IMG/VR virus record: IMGVR_UViG_3300034101_001153
Coordinates: 32,177-96,176 of that record
Source: a virus
Direction: 5' to 3' (one strand)
Length of the DNA stretch: 64,000 nucleotides
Shown here in pieces: positions 53,023 through 60,733 of the stretch (positions are counted from its first letter, which is position 1; each line of letters starts with the position of its first letter). The translations under genes and the position numbers were made by a program. The notes below the pieces were generated by a model. That model worked only from the letters and a program-made list of their open reading frames with translations, ran no database searches and had not been told where the DNA came from.

Positions 53023-54951
53023 TTATAACTGAGTTATATCGCACGCTCCTGCAACACATGCTAGTTCTTGGCTTCCAGTTGTACCATCAAATGTTTCATA
53101 GTAATTTAGCCAGTTCCAGTCTAATGTTGCAGGAGTTTTCTCCAATATCTCATTATACTCTATTTCGGAGATTTCCTGATAAGGTGCTTGCTGGTATGTA
53201 TGATCTGAATATGGTAAGAATGAAATACCAGAAATTTCATCTATATGCTTATATACCCAAGCGCCTACTTCCATCCATTCATCTTCTTTTACAGATACTG
53301 TAATAGAAGGCTTATGCTCTGTCCAATATCTTTGATATGCAAGCCATAGTTTTAAATGTTCTACTGCACCAAGGTCATTTCTTGTAAGAGCGCCTTCAGG
53401 TGCCTTAATTGGAAATGTGAATACTGTTGTGTCATTTGGCTTCATTACATCTGGCTCATTAATGACACCAGCATCTTTTAGGAATGTTGTTACTGGATCT
53501 TTATTGTCTGCACGGATAGTACGAGCGTAGTATTGACTATGCCATGTATGCATACCGCTTGAGCAGTTTACTAATTGAGATACTGTTCCAGAAGGCTTTA
53601 CGCATGTTACTGCTGTAGATTGATTAATTCCAAGTATTGAAGAATATTCTTTATTTACTTCAACAGCCTCTTGTCTAAGTGCTGTAAGCCATTCTTCTAA
53701 CTTATCTAATCCTTGTGATCCATTAAGAACTGAGTGACCAAATTGACCAGTCAACGAGACTCCAAGAAGTCTTTCTTCCTCTGAGTTCTTTTGCCAAATC
53801 TTACGAAGATATTTAAAACGAGTGAATGTTGATTGGAATGTACCAAGAATAGTTGCAAGTCTAACCTTGTTTAAAAGATCCTCTAAGGTATCGCTTTCTC
53901 TAACGACCACCTCTGTAAGATTACAGAATTGGTATGGCCTAAGAATAATTTCGCTACAAGGGTTTGTTCCAAACTCATGGCCTGGATCTCTTCTTCCATT
54001 TTTTGATGCTACCTTTTGAGCGGCTGCCCTTGAAAATATTCCTCTTTCACCACTCTTAGAATCATAAAGAGATTTCCATTCTGCCATAAAAACTTCCATA
54101 GTTGGCTTTTGATCATATACGGCAGAGTTATTTGCTAGGGCGCGGTGACCACTATATTCCCACCATGACCCTGCTTTAGCGGCTGCCATGTTACGGTCTT
54201 CTAGGTCGGAAAGAGAAATCATGGCTGATCTTCTTACGCCACCGACAACTACAACTTCAGCAATCTTACACATAATGTCATGAGCCTCTAGAGGGGTGAG
54301 TTTTCTTCCAGAGGCACTTTTAATTGTTTCTACTGTGAATTTAAATAGACGCTCTAGTGGTTCTGGACCAGATGCTCTACCGCCAAATGTCTTAAGCCTT
54401 GCTCCTGCTGGGCGAACATTGGATACGTCCCATGATGGAATTTGTCCTTGGTATAAAAGCGCAATAAGTTCTCTAAGTGCCTTAGCCCATCCAGCCTTAG
54501 AGTCATCTACAACAATAGATGTAGATGAAATTTCAAAGTGTTCGTTTATTACTGGAAGTTGATTTACATACTTTGACTCTACTGAATATCCTACTCCAGT
54601 ACCACACATTAGAATATACATTGCTTCATCAAATGAACGGAGGGAATCAACTGGTAGATAGGAGCAATTGTATAGACAGGTATTATCCCTTTCTAATGCT
54701 GGTCCTGCCGTCATTAATCCACGCATTGATGGCATTACTTCTGCATTCAAAATTGCATTGTTAATATCTTCAAATACTTTTTTGTCTACTGTGTAATTAT
54801 TATTTTTCTGCAAACTCTCATAGATATATTGAGTATAACGTGATACAGTTTCGTTCCAGTCCTCTCGCCTATTTTCATCATCTATCCATCGTGCATACCT
54901 TGTTTTGTGAATTACCTGCTGATAGGCTGTTGGTAGTGAAACTATATCCAT
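53023..54951 (-). CDS. nrdJ: Class II (B12-dependent) ribonucleotide reductase
   Basis: ATG 54951 is used since GGAG lies 9 bases before it, while an ATG three codons upstream abuts that site. The 642-residue enzyme has NCSYLPVDS, CGTGVGYSVE, the radical-site block NPCSEIILRPYQFCNLTEV, and TCVKPSGTVSQL. The C-terminal CVAGACDITQL provides the thiol relay. These fit monomeric adenosylcobalamin-dependent RTPR. It reduces ribonucleotides for phage DNA synthesis without oxygen dependence. No intein is seen. Confidence 0.92.
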   Translation of the reverse strand: MDIVSLPTAYQQVIHKTRYARWIDDENRREDWNETVSRYTQYIYESLQKNNNYTVDKKVFEDINNAILNAEVMPSMRGLMTAGPALERDNTCLYNCSYLPVDSLRSFDEAMYILMCGTGVGYSVESKYVNQLPVINEHFEISSTSIVVDDSKAGWAKALRELIALLYQGQIPSWDVSNVRPAGARLKTFGGRASGPEPLERLFKFTVETIKSASGRKLTPLEAHDIMCKIAEVVVVGGVRRSAMISLSDLEDRNMAAAKAGSWWEYSGHRALANNSAVYDQKPTMEVFMAEWKSLYDSKSGERGIFSRAAAQKVASKNGRRDPGHEFGTNPCSEIILRPYQFCNLTEVVVRESDTLEDLLNKVRLATILGTFQSTFTRFKYLRKIWQKNSEEERLLGVSLTGQFGHSVLNGSQGLDKLEEWLTALRQEAVEVNKEYSSILGINQSTAVTCVKPSGTVSQLVNCSSGMHTWHSQYYARTIRADNKDPVTTFLKDAGVINEPDVMKPNDTTVFTFPIKAPEGALTRNDLGAVEHLKLWLAYQRYWTEHKPSITVSVKEDEWMEVGAWVYKHIDEISGISFLPYSDHTYQQAPYQEISEIEYNEILEKTPATLDWNWLNYYETFDGTTGSQELACVAGACDITQL

Positions 54952-54984
54952 ATTTTCCATCTCCGTTTTAAAAATAAATTAAAA

Positions 54985-55025
54985 TACCGCTTTCGCGGTA
55001 GCATTTATTGTACCGCTTTCGCAGT
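54985..55025 (-). terminator. Twin GAAA-loop hairpins upstream of nrdJ
   Basis: On the minus strand TACCGC-GAAA-GCGGTA (54985-55000) and ACTGC-GAAA-GCGGT (about 55012-55024) form two nearly identical stems capped by GNRA tetraloops, 10 bases apart. The second is followed by TTTTAATTTATTTTT. The pair probably ends the leftward lysis/fibre transcript before nrdJ or controls nrdJ expression. Confidence 0.55.
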
Positions 55026-55062
55026 TATAAGTTTAATATTTTTAGCAATAAATTGCTATGAT

Positions 55063-55085
55063 ATAGTTATCATTATGATAACTAT
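55063..55085 (+). promoter_or_regulatory. 23-bp palindrome over the start codon of the plus-strand gene
   Basis: ATAGTTATCAT-T-ATGATAACTAT has perfect 11-bp arms, and the ATG at 55075 is in its right arm. A TATGAT -10-like box ends at 55062, 12 bases before the ATG, consistent with leaderless or nearly leaderless transcription; a TAGCAA/TTGCTA dyad overlaps that box. A dimeric repressor bound here would block both initiation and escape. No binding protein is identified. Confidence 0.55.
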
Positions 55086-55287
55086 TCAAGAACTTCATTC
55101 TTACAATAAATTATCCGAAAAGGGCTTGGCCCCACCGTTGCCATGCCCTATAAATATATTAGATGGGAATATGATTCCTTGGGTAGATGATGAAGAAGTT
55201 CCCTGTTTTTGGTGTCTTTCTTGCGACACTAAATCATATCTAGGAATTGATCAAATTAATTTTATTAAATCGACACTTCATCAGTAA
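55075..55287 (+). CDS. Small CxxC protein encoded against the main operon
   Basis: This 70-residue frame is plus-strand inside a 57-kb minus-strand train. MITIQELHSYNKLSEKGLAP and PCFWCLSCDTKSYLG look like a real actinophage microprotein with a zinc- or redox-active Cys set. It has its own -10-like box and converges with the neighbouring minus gene, overlapping its 3' end by 23 bases. The function is unknown. Confidence 0.65.
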   Translation: MITIQELHSYNKLSEKGLAPPLPCPINILDGNMIPWVDDEEVPCFWCLSCDTKSYLGIDQINFIKSTLHQ

Positions 55288-55603
55288 CAAAAATATTTCC
55301 ATATAAAAGAGTTGTTACTACTGATGCAGAATCAGTCATCTGAACATCGTATATCCAATTCTTTTTTGCAGACAGAAGAGAAGAAGTAGTTGCTGGAAGA
55401 GTTACTCTAACAAGACCCGCGCTGGCAGATGTAATATCTGCACTCATTTGATATAAAGTAGTAGTATTTTTTTCTTTAATAGCCGCTTTAAAGGTTGTGC
55501 CATCTGGTATACCATAGGCGCTTCCAGATGCTTTAAGAGCCATATTAAATCTTAACGTATCGCCTTTCCACAATTTAAATGATGAAAACGCTGGACTGCT
55601 CAC
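55265..55603 (-). CDS. Structural protein, fibre-like (112 residues)
   Basis: GTG 55603 overlaps the upstream stop (GGTGAGC). The beta-rich product (FSSFKLWKGDTLRFNMALKA; KNWIYDVQMTDSASVVTTLL; LYGNIFVTDEVSI) resembles the small beta domains (BppU-like) at the bases of fibres. It is the last gene of the lysis-side set before nrdJ. Assignment is tentative. Confidence 0.55.
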   Translation of the reverse strand: MSSPAFSSFKLWKGDTLRFNMALKASGSAYGIPDGTTFKAAIKEKNTTTLYQMSADITSASAGLVRVTLPATTSSLLSAKKNWIYDVQMTDSASVVTTLLYGNIFVTDEVSI

Positions 55604-56094
55604 CTTTGCACCACAACCTTAAAATTATTCATATTTGAGAGTGACCTAATCTCTACAGTATTATTATCTATAATATCCTGATCGACCATAACCGACTCAT
55701 TATCTGTATTATACACCATTATAATTGGGCTTTCATAACCAAGATTGTGATTTATTGTGTAAGTATAAACTCCACCTACAGGAGAGACATATGTAAGGCT
55801 TTGAACATATGTTAATACAACATCGCCAGACAATCCATTTACTGATCCAACAGCAGAAAAAACAGTGCCAATTTCAATGACTTGAATGTTGGATGATGAA
55901 TCTTCTACCTCAATCTGTGATACTTCATCATTGAGTGTCACATAAATTTGATCTACTGAATTATCAATATCAACAACTAAAGAACTTAAATTTAACTCTG
56001 TAGATATGTCCACATTATCAATTGGTGAGGTATAGTCAATTGATATCTGGTCTACACCAGTTAACACCTCTACATCAATTTGTGGATCTGACAT
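55600..56094 (-). CDS. Structural / fibre-like protein (164 residues)
   Basis: The protein has an acidic, repetitive N-terminal half (VDIDNSVDQIYVTLNDEVSQ) and a C-terminal beta module with VNGLSGDVVLTYVQSLTYVS and YTINHNLGYESPIIMVYN, seen in phage fibre and baseplate proteins. It overlaps the membrane-anchored gene upstream by 20 bases. Confidence 0.6.
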   Translation of the reverse strand: MSDPQIDVEVLTGVDQISIDYTSPIDNVDISTELNLSSLVVDIDNSVDQIYVTLNDEVSQIEVEDSSSNIQVIEIGTVFSAVGSVNGLSGDVVLTYVQSLTYVSPVGGVYTYTINHNLGYESPIIMVYNTDNESVMVDQDIIDNNTVEIRSLSNMNNFKVVVQR

Positions 56095-56482
56095 TCACGC
56101 CCAACTTCTCTTCAACTAGTTCAAGTCTTAATTGTATCTTGTCAATGGTATCTCTCATGCTAGTACCATGATTAGGATGCACTTCTTTTTCAATAGAAAC
56201 TACTTTGTTTTCAATTTTTTTAATTACAGAAGAAAGATCATATATTGAGTCAACCTTGCCTGAAACGTTTTGCATACACTCTTCAAGGTCTTTTATTCTT
56301 TCAGGAAAACCAGGCTGGCGGTGGTGGCCTGGCCTTTCCTCTACTCCATTAAAATCATCTAAAAATCTTGTTACGTTACCTATCATTGAAAAAACTTTTT
56401 TACTAAAAATAGTAAGAACAGTAACAGCAGTCACTATACTTGCTAGTAATAATAATGTTTCGACCGCTCCCATTGACAACAT
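56075..56482 (-). CDS. Membrane-anchored coiled-coil protein (lysis or injection accessory)
   Basis: The 135-residue product has one N-terminal transmembrane segment (LLLLASIVTAVTVLTIF, residues about 9-25), then a long coiled coil (IKDLEECMQNVSGKVDSIYD; IKKIENKVVSIEKEV). It resembles DUF2746-type actinophage proteins near lysins. AGGTGG precedes the ATG. With the holin gene close by it may be a second holin or a spanin-like factor. Confidence 0.6.
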   Translation of the reverse strand: MLSMGAVETLLLLASIVTAVTVLTIFSKKVFSMIGNVTRFLDDFNGVEERPGHHRQPGFPERIKDLEECMQNVSGKVDSIYDLSSVIKKIENKVVSIEKEVHPNHGTSMRDTIDKIQLRLELVEEKLGVNVRSTN

Positions 56483-56532
56483 TTGACCACCTATGAAATT
56501 GTGATTGTTCTTACATTATACCAATTTCAATA

Positions 56533-57438
56533 TTATGGCTTCACCCCACCGAACATTCTATTTTGAGTTTTCTTTGAGAATTTTCCAGTAGGTTCCCATC
56601 CTTGTTTCTTCTGAAATTCAGTTACTGCTTTTTCTGGATAGGATGGTCTTGTTTTGTTTGGCTTATTCTTTCTAAACCCAAGATCATACAATCTGCATTG
56701 TAATCTATATGTTTCAGCCTTATCTCCTGCACGGACGGCTGCTCTTGATGGAATTATGCCATCCCATAATCCATTATTCTTAACATACTTAACTGCTTCT
56801 TGACGCCAGAAAATTGGATTATAGTTTTCTGCAACTTTGCTTCCTGGGTACTCTCTCCATGCTTTGTGAATTGTGTCACCTTTTCTTCCAAGATATGGTG
56901 AAGGTCCCTTTGGATTAACTCCGTATGAACCGTCAGTCCATGCTTGATGTGTCACAATGCGATCTGTTCCCCATCCACAAAGATCCATTAGGGCGGCATT
57001 GACTCTAGCAGTATACTCAATTTGAGAATCTGTCATGGTGCCGTATTTCAAACCAGCGTCGTCAATTTCAATTCCGAATAGTCTAAAATGTCCAACATTT
57101 CCTGCTTTATTGATACCAATGGAAGGCCAGGGGCCACCATCTCCACTGTGCCAGCAAGAACCACCAGAGGCAAGCCAAACATCACGGTCTCCACGACCAA
57201 TGAGCATATTTGCTGCTGGCTTATCATAAGCATTCAATAGCCACCACAATGATGGTGCGCCTTCTGATCCAGTAGCAGTTGGAGTTGCTGTGTGGTGATT
57301 TACTACTCCATAAAGGCCACCACCGTCATAATTCCAAGAACGTCCTCTAGTATTCCATCCTTCTGCTAAACGCAATGGAACTCCATGATCACGAATAGCG
57401 TCTGCTACTTGTTGCGGTGTGGGATTTGTATTAGCCAT
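56533..57438 (-). CDS. Endolysin: N-acetylmuramoyl-L-alanine amidase with peptidoglycan-binding domain
   Basis: The 301-residue enzyme has an Amidase_2 domain (residues about 30-180) with VVNHHTATPT (zinc His), GGSCWHSGDGG and GIEIDDAG, then WRQEAVKYVKNNGLWDG and a C-terminal PG_binding_1 domain (KAVTEFQKKQGWEPTGKFSK). There is no signal peptide, so it needs the holin to reach the wall. The ATG is in a TAATG junction with the 48-residue gene. Confidence 0.9.
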   Translation of the reverse strand: MANTNPTPQQVADAIRDHGVPLRLAEGWNTRGRSWNYDGGGLYGVVNHHTATPTATGSEGAPSLWWLLNAYDKPAANMLIGRGDRDVWLASGGSCWHSGDGGPWPSIGINKAGNVGHFRLFGIEIDDAGLKYGTMTDSQIEYTARVNAALMDLCGWGTDRIVTHQAWTDGSYGVNPKGPSPYLGRKGDTIHKAWREYPGSKVAENYNPIFWRQEAVKYVKNNGLWDGIIPSRAAVRAGDKAETYRLQCRLYDLGFRKNKPNKTRPSYPEKAVTEFQKKQGWEPTGKFSKKTQNRMFGGVKP

Positions 57439-57584
57439 TAGTCTTCCTCCTCCATTGTCTCGCTTGCATCAAATACTTCAACTGGTTCCCACCCAGCAGG
57501 GGGAACCATGCTTTCTGCTGAAATGTCGGCAGCATCATGAAGTCCTTGATTTCTATCTGCCCATCTTTTAATTGAATTAAACAT
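57438..57584 (-). CDS. Small acidic protein between holin and endolysin, 48 residues
   Basis: A short gene from ATG 57584 to the TAATG junction at 57438: MFNSIKRWADRNQGLHDAAD, ending in ETMEEED. It is Pro/Trp-containing and acidic; no transmembrane segment is visible. Tight coupling on both sides places it in the lysis cassette. Confidence 0.65.
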   Translation of the reverse strand: MFNSIKRWADRNQGLHDAADISAESMVPPAGWEPVEVFDASETMEEED

Positions 57585-57808
57585 TACTTTGAATTCCTTC
57601 CAAATCTTTTATCACTTGGATTTAATGCTGTAATGATCAATGGCAAAACGGAGGCTACGCCTGCGGCTACCCAAGTCTTAAGTTCAGTAATTGATACTGA
57701 AAAAACGTCGGCTCCATCAGCAAGAAACAGACCAAGAATTACTGCTACAAAAACTTTAGCATATGACTGTACTGCTCGTCCAACATTAGTATTATTTAAC
57801 CATTCCAT
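57584..57808 (-). CDS. Holin
   Basis: ATG 57808 follows AAAGGGAG; the longer frame lacks this. The 74-residue product has two transmembrane segments (YAKVFVAVILGLFLADGADV and TWVAAGVASVLPLIITAL) and a basic tail (KRFGRNSK), the layout of class II holins. It is the first leftward gene and lies three genes before the amidase; it should open the membrane at lysis. Confidence 0.8.
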   Translation of the reverse strand: MEWLNNTNVGRAVQSYAKVFVAVILGLFLADGADVFSVSITELKTWVAAGVASVLPLIITALNPSDKRFGRNSK

Positions 57809-57974
57809 TTTTTTTTCTCCCTTTCCTTGATCCTCATAACTGTTATGCATTACAATTTTCTACATATAAAGAAATGAGAAAAATTCTTAATATTATTATA
57901 TTCTAAAAATATAAAAATTATATTTATAAGTATACTCTTTCTTTTATTAAATACATACGAACAGGATTAACTAA
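57809..57974. promoter_or_regulatory. Divergent intergenic region between the leftward and rightward arms
   Basis: This very AT-rich stretch separates the start of the leftward train (holin) from thyX. AGTATACT at 57930-57936 is -10-like on either strand, and TATATG near 57858 is another candidate for the leftward direction. No conserved TGTCAGAC box is present. No gene is seen inside. Confidence 0.4.
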
Positions 57975-58667
57975 ATGAAGATAGATGTTCTAGATCATGG
58001 ATATGTTAGATTAATTGGAAACTTCGGCTCTGACCTTGAAGTAGTTAATTCTGCTAGAGTATCTTATGATAAATCCGTAGACTTTATTGACTCTAAAGAT
58101 GAAAGACTTCTTGAATTTTTAATTAAGAATAAACATGATTCAACTCTTAGACATTGTACCATCTCCTTTGAAATTTACGCCCCTTTGATGATTGCCAGAC
58201 AATGGTACAAGCACGCGGTATCTAGTACTCATTTAGACGATCAAAACGGATGGAACGAATCGTCGCGCCGTTACGTTACAGAAGAACCAGTCTTTTACGA
58301 GCCGCGAAAATGGAGAACATCCCCATCAAATTCCAAACAAGGATCTGGCGATCCAGTGCATCCTGACATGTCTGCACGCATTAGCGAGCGACTTAAGTAT
58401 CATATTGACGAATCTGTCAATTTGTACAATTCTTTGCTCGCATCTGGCGTGGCAACAGAGCAGGCACGTTTATTTCTTCCCGCATATGCGATGTATGTCC
58501 GCTGGCGCTGGACAACAAGCCTTAATGCAGTATTACACTTTTGCTCACTACGTCAGGCAGAAGATGCTCAGTTAGAAATACAAGAATACGGAAATGCTGT
58601 ATTATCTATAGTCAAAGACTTATATCCTTTGTCAACGAGATATTGGGAGCGGCACAGAATTGGATGA
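57975..58667 (+). CDS. thyX: Flavin-dependent thymidylate synthase
   Basis: The 230-residue enzyme makes dTMP from dUMP with FAD. The motif region reads RQWYKHAVSS, a nine-residue insertion, then NGWNESSRRY, a longer variant of the RHRxxSxNExSxRY signature that some phage ThyX proteins share. Conserved RHCTISFEI and the C-terminal SLRQAEDAQLEIQEYGNAVL are present. AGGATT precedes the ATG. It complements RNR in supplying dNTPs. Confidence 0.9.
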   Translation: MKIDVLDHGYVRLIGNFGSDLEVVNSARVSYDKSVDFIDSKDERLLEFLIKNKHDSTLRHCTISFEIYAPLMIARQWYKHAVSSTHLDDQNGWNESSRRYVTEEPVFYEPRKWRTSPSNSKQGSGDPVHPDMSARISERLKYHIDESVNLYNSLLASGVATEQARLFLPAYAMYVRWRWTTSLNAVLHFCSLRQAEDAQLEIQEYGNAVLSIVKDLYPLSTRYWERHRIG

Positions 58668-58866
58668 CAATATACAAGATATCAATGAACACCTAGGCAT
58701 GGTTACTTTTATCATGTTAGGTAGAATATACGATATGCTTGCTTTGATCGCAGATGGAGTAGGCAAGGGTGAAGACGCATTGCGTCTGATTGAACTCCAT
58801 AGATCAGGGGAGATTATGTCACCGCCCCCGTCTTTAAACGTAGAGGAAGAAGATGAACAATCTTAA
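58660..58866 (+). CDS. Small hypothetical protein, 68 residues
   Basis: TTG 58660 overlaps the thyX stop with GGGAG about 10 bases before. The helical N-terminal half (DDNIQDINEHLGMVTFIMLG) contains a hydrophobic stretch and the C terminus is acidic (NVEEEDEQS). Unrecognised. It is coupled to both neighbours. Confidence 0.6.
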   Translation: MDDNIQDINEHLGMVTFIMLGRIYDMLALIADGVGKGEDALRLIELHRSGEIMSPPPSLNVEEEDEQS

Positions 58867-59125
58867 AATTGAAATTATGAGATATAAGTTATCTCATGGA
58901 TGCATGATCTGTGGATATGATAAAAATCCTCATGTATTACATTTTGCTCATCGTGATCCTGCTACTAAGTATAGAAATAAATATGGCAAGGTTGTAGAAC
59001 CATCAGATATGATCAAGGGTCGCCACCGCCCCAGATATGGAGCAGCAACTGTATGGAAAGAAGTTGCTAAATGTGATGTTCTTTGCTCTAACTGTCATGG
59101 TGAGCAAACGTATCCGTTATCCTGA
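58853..59125 (+). CDS. Compact HNH-like nuclease
   Basis: The 90-residue protein has CMICGYDKNPHVLHFAHRDP and CDVLCSNCHGEQTY, two CxxC pairs around an HxxH-type HNH core with a conserved basic loop (GRHRPRYGA). GAGGAAGAAG precedes the ATG. It may be a homing or restriction-type nuclease. It is the last gene in AT-rich sequence before the composition change. Confidence 0.7.
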   Translation: MNNLKIEIMRYKLSHGCMICGYDKNPHVLHFAHRDPATKYRNKYGKVVEPSDMIKGRHRPRYGAATVWKEVAKCDVLCSNCHGEQTYPLS

Positions 59126-59307
59126 CGTTATCAAATCGTTATATTCTAATTTTAGAAAAATGTGAATATGTGTAATTCTTGTACGATGCTAATATAAAAA
59201 CTCAGCATTATGCGGATATTAGTGAGCCCATATGTGACCTACCCCACATAGAAATGTGTCCGATATGAGGACATTTGGGCATATTCCTTGCCTTTCAAGT
59301 TGCGATC
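59126..59307 (+). other. Gene-free region with three hairpins
   Basis: No open frame of note is found. Hairpins: ATGCT/AGCAT (59186-59208), TATGTG/CACATA (59231-59250) and TGTCC/GGACA (59257-59273, followed by TTT). These probably end the thyX transcript and insulate the early region that starts at 59308. Base composition moves from AT-rich to GC-rich across this stretch. Confidence 0.5.
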
Positions 59308-59329
59308 TGTCATACCCCCATGCTAGGGT
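59308..59329 (+). promoter_or_regulatory. Family promoter P1
   Basis: TGTCATAC box, then TG-C-TAGGGT extended -10 (59321-59329). A TTGCGA -35-like hexamer ends at 59305, 18 bases before the -10. No gene starts within 60 bases; the transcript would begin near 59336 and cover the hairpin leader at 59336-59393. Confidence 0.7.
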
Positions 59330-59335
59330 GTACCT

Positions 59336-59393
59336 ATAACTAAATAATCCTGAGCAAATAAACCGCCTCGCGGGTGAGCCTCAGGCCACAGAA
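59336..59393 (+). ncRNA. Candidate leader or small RNA between P1 and P2
   Basis: CCTGAG (59349-59354) pairs with CTCAGG (59380-59385) and encloses CCGC-CTC-GCGG (59363-59373). It lies between two family promoters with no gene of its own, so it is a candidate short RNA or an attenuator leader for the following operon. No T tract follows. Confidence 0.35.
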
Positions 59394-59415
59394 TGTCAGA
59401 CCCCTGTGCTAGACT
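59394..59415 (+). promoter_or_regulatory. Family promoter P2
   Basis: TGTCAGAC box and TG-C-TAGACT extended -10. Drives the operon from 59441; the mRNA would start near 59422 with a 19-base leader containing AAAGGAG. Confidence 0.8.
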
Positions 59416-59440
59416 CAGGGCAGAAAGAAAGGAGATGATC

Positions 59441-59608
59441 ATGCATCGTGCAAAGATCACCGCGCTCTCGCAATACAGCGGCGAGCAGGTTCACATCGTT
59501 GAGGTAGAAGGTCACACCTTCTACGCGACAGTAGTTGGCACCGTCAAGGGCATCACGCTCGCTGGTGCCGTTGTCACCGCCCTTGAGATTGAGGAGGTGT
59601 CCGCATGA
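59441..59608 (+). CDS. Small early protein, 55 residues
   Basis: ATG 59441 lies 6 bases after AAGGAG; two upstream in-frame ATGs are too close to that site. The product, MHRAKITALSQYSGEQVHIV onward, is a compact beta-rich protein with no recognised family. It is the first gene after P2. Confidence 0.7.
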   Translation: MHRAKITALSQYSGEQVHIVEVEGHTFYATVVGTVKGITLAGAVVTALEIEEVSA

Positions 59609-59892
59609 TTGAGGTTTCTCGTATCGTCAAGGGCTTTGCCCATGACCTGCCTGCCTTGTTTGAGGCTCCCATCGTTTCGGGCAACTTTGTTGCCACTCTT
59701 TGGATGACCGCCGAACCTATGACGGACTGGCGCAACTATGAGTTTGTGCGCGTCACTGAGGTTGAGTCTGGCGAAAGTATTGACCTAGACATCTATGACA
59801 GCGTAACATGGCTACAGCCCGAAGATGCCGACAGCCCTGCGCTACAGGCTGAACTCATTACTGCACTTGCTGCGAAAGGAATAGAACTGTGA
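59605..59892 (+). CDS. Small early protein, 95 residues
   Basis: ATG 59605 overlaps the previous stop (ATGA). MIEVSRIVKGFAHDLPALFE and an acidic, Trp-containing body (WLQPEDADSPALQ) show no known motif. GAGGAGG lies upstream within the previous gene. Confidence 0.7.
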   Translation: MIEVSRIVKGFAHDLPALFEAPIVSGNFVATLWMTAEPMTDWRNYEFVRVTEVESGESIDLDIYDSVTWLQPEDADSPALQAELITALAAKGIEL

Positions 59893-59984
59893 GAACCTTT
59901 GCACAACATCTCTTGTCTTTTGTAATCGTTGGCGGTATTCTTACTGCTATGGCTATCGCTGGTGGAATAGAGGGAGGCTTCTAA
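59889..59984 (+). CDS. Micro membrane protein, 31 residues
   Basis: GTG 59889 overlaps the previous TGA. The peptide RTFAQHLLSFVIVGGILTAM ending in EGGF is a single transmembrane helix. It ends in a TAATG junction with the next gene. The product could sit in the inner membrane as a small early toxin-like or exclusion factor; the role is not shown. Confidence 0.55.
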   Translation: MRTFAQHLLSFVIVGGILTAMAIAGGIEGGF

Positions 59985-60256
59985 TGGTAAAGGTTCAGTC
60001 TTTCGATGGTATGTCCTTGGTGAATGCGAAGGCTGAGATTCAGCACCCGCTCGCTGATGAGGTGTCTATCGCTATTGGTGATGGTGCCATGGCACGCTTC
60101 CCCTACTCTGTAGAACTTGCATTCTTCAAGAATGGCGATTGGCAAGAGTATATTCTTGAAGAGTTTGCTGCATATCACTCTGGCGGTGTGTATGCGTATG
60201 TTCCCTTGGAGATGTTCGCTAACTTCCTTGAGGCTTGGAGGGTTCGGTATGCTTGA
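59984..60256 (+). CDS. Small early protein, 90 residues
   Basis: ATG 59984 follows GGAGG by 8 bases. The protein (MVKVQSFDGMSLVNAKAEIQ; VELAFFKNGDWQEYILEEFA; YVPLEMFANFLEAW) has a KTSC-like or beta-plus-helix layout seen in small phage proteins binding peptides or nucleic acids. Unassigned. Confidence 0.65.
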   Translation: MVKVQSFDGMSLVNAKAEIQHPLADEVSIAIGDGAMARFPYSVELAFFKNGDWQEYILEEFAAYHSGGVYAYVPLEMFANFLEAWRVRYA

Positions 60257-60437
60257 TCTTCATGATTCCCGCACGGGACGGACGTATCGTTGGAATGAAT
60301 CGCACACCGTCAGCATCTATAACCGCGAGGGTGAAGAAATCGACTGCTTCACCTTTGGATTCATGGCAGACGGTAGCACTCCAACCTTTGTAGAGTTTTG
60401 CGCGGCAGTGAATAGGAGAATTAGAGAGTATGTCTAA
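60249..60437 (+). CDS. Small early protein, 62 residues
   Basis: ATG 60249 overlaps the previous stop by 8 bases with GGAGG 8 bases upstream. MLDLHDSRTGRTYRWNESHT begins a beta-rich, Arg-containing protein. Unrecognised. Confidence 0.65.
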   Translation: MLDLHDSRTGRTYRWNESHTVSIYNREGEEIDCFTFGFMADGSTPTFVEFCAAVNRRIREYV

Positions 60438-60630
60438 CGTGAAAGTCAATCCACCCGATGCATTCATCATGAATTGCAAGATGATGTATAACGAGGTCGG
60501 GCAGATGCAGGATCGCATCAGTAGAATGTGGGCATCATCCGATGGTGAGCGTGATCAGTCCATGCTGGAATACATAGAGGACATGCTAGAGAATATCGAA
60601 ATAGAGTTGCGAAATAGACTTGACAATTAG
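60430..60630 (+). CDS. Small helical early protein, 66 residues
   Basis: ATG 60430 overlaps the previous stop; AGGAGAATTAGAGAGT is upstream. The product is Met-rich and helical (MNCKMMYNEVGQMQDRISRM; LEYIEDMLENIEIELRNRL). Last gene of the P2 operon, directly before element A. Confidence 0.65.
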   Translation: MSNVKVNPPDAFIMNCKMMYNEVGQMQDRISRMWASSDGERDQSMLEYIEDMLENIEIELRNRLDN

Positions 60631-60638
60631 CGTTTTGT

Positions 60639-60667
60639 GGCCCGGCACACCTAGCGCACTTTGTCAA
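60639..60667 (+). promoter_or_regulatory. Repeated intergenic element A
   Basis: GGCCCGGCAC, 13 variable bases, then TGTCAA. It starts 8 bases after the previous stop and 67 bases before P3. Similarity with elements B and C continues for about 40 bases downstream (GTCAAGT, then TGTGATT and CACT-GAAA-like blocks). A protein-binding site or RNA element is likely. Confidence 0.6.
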
Positions 60668-60733
60668 GTCCTTTAAGATGTGATTTACGACACTCACGAA
60701 AATGTCCCAGATAGCGGAACAGACCCCCTTCAC

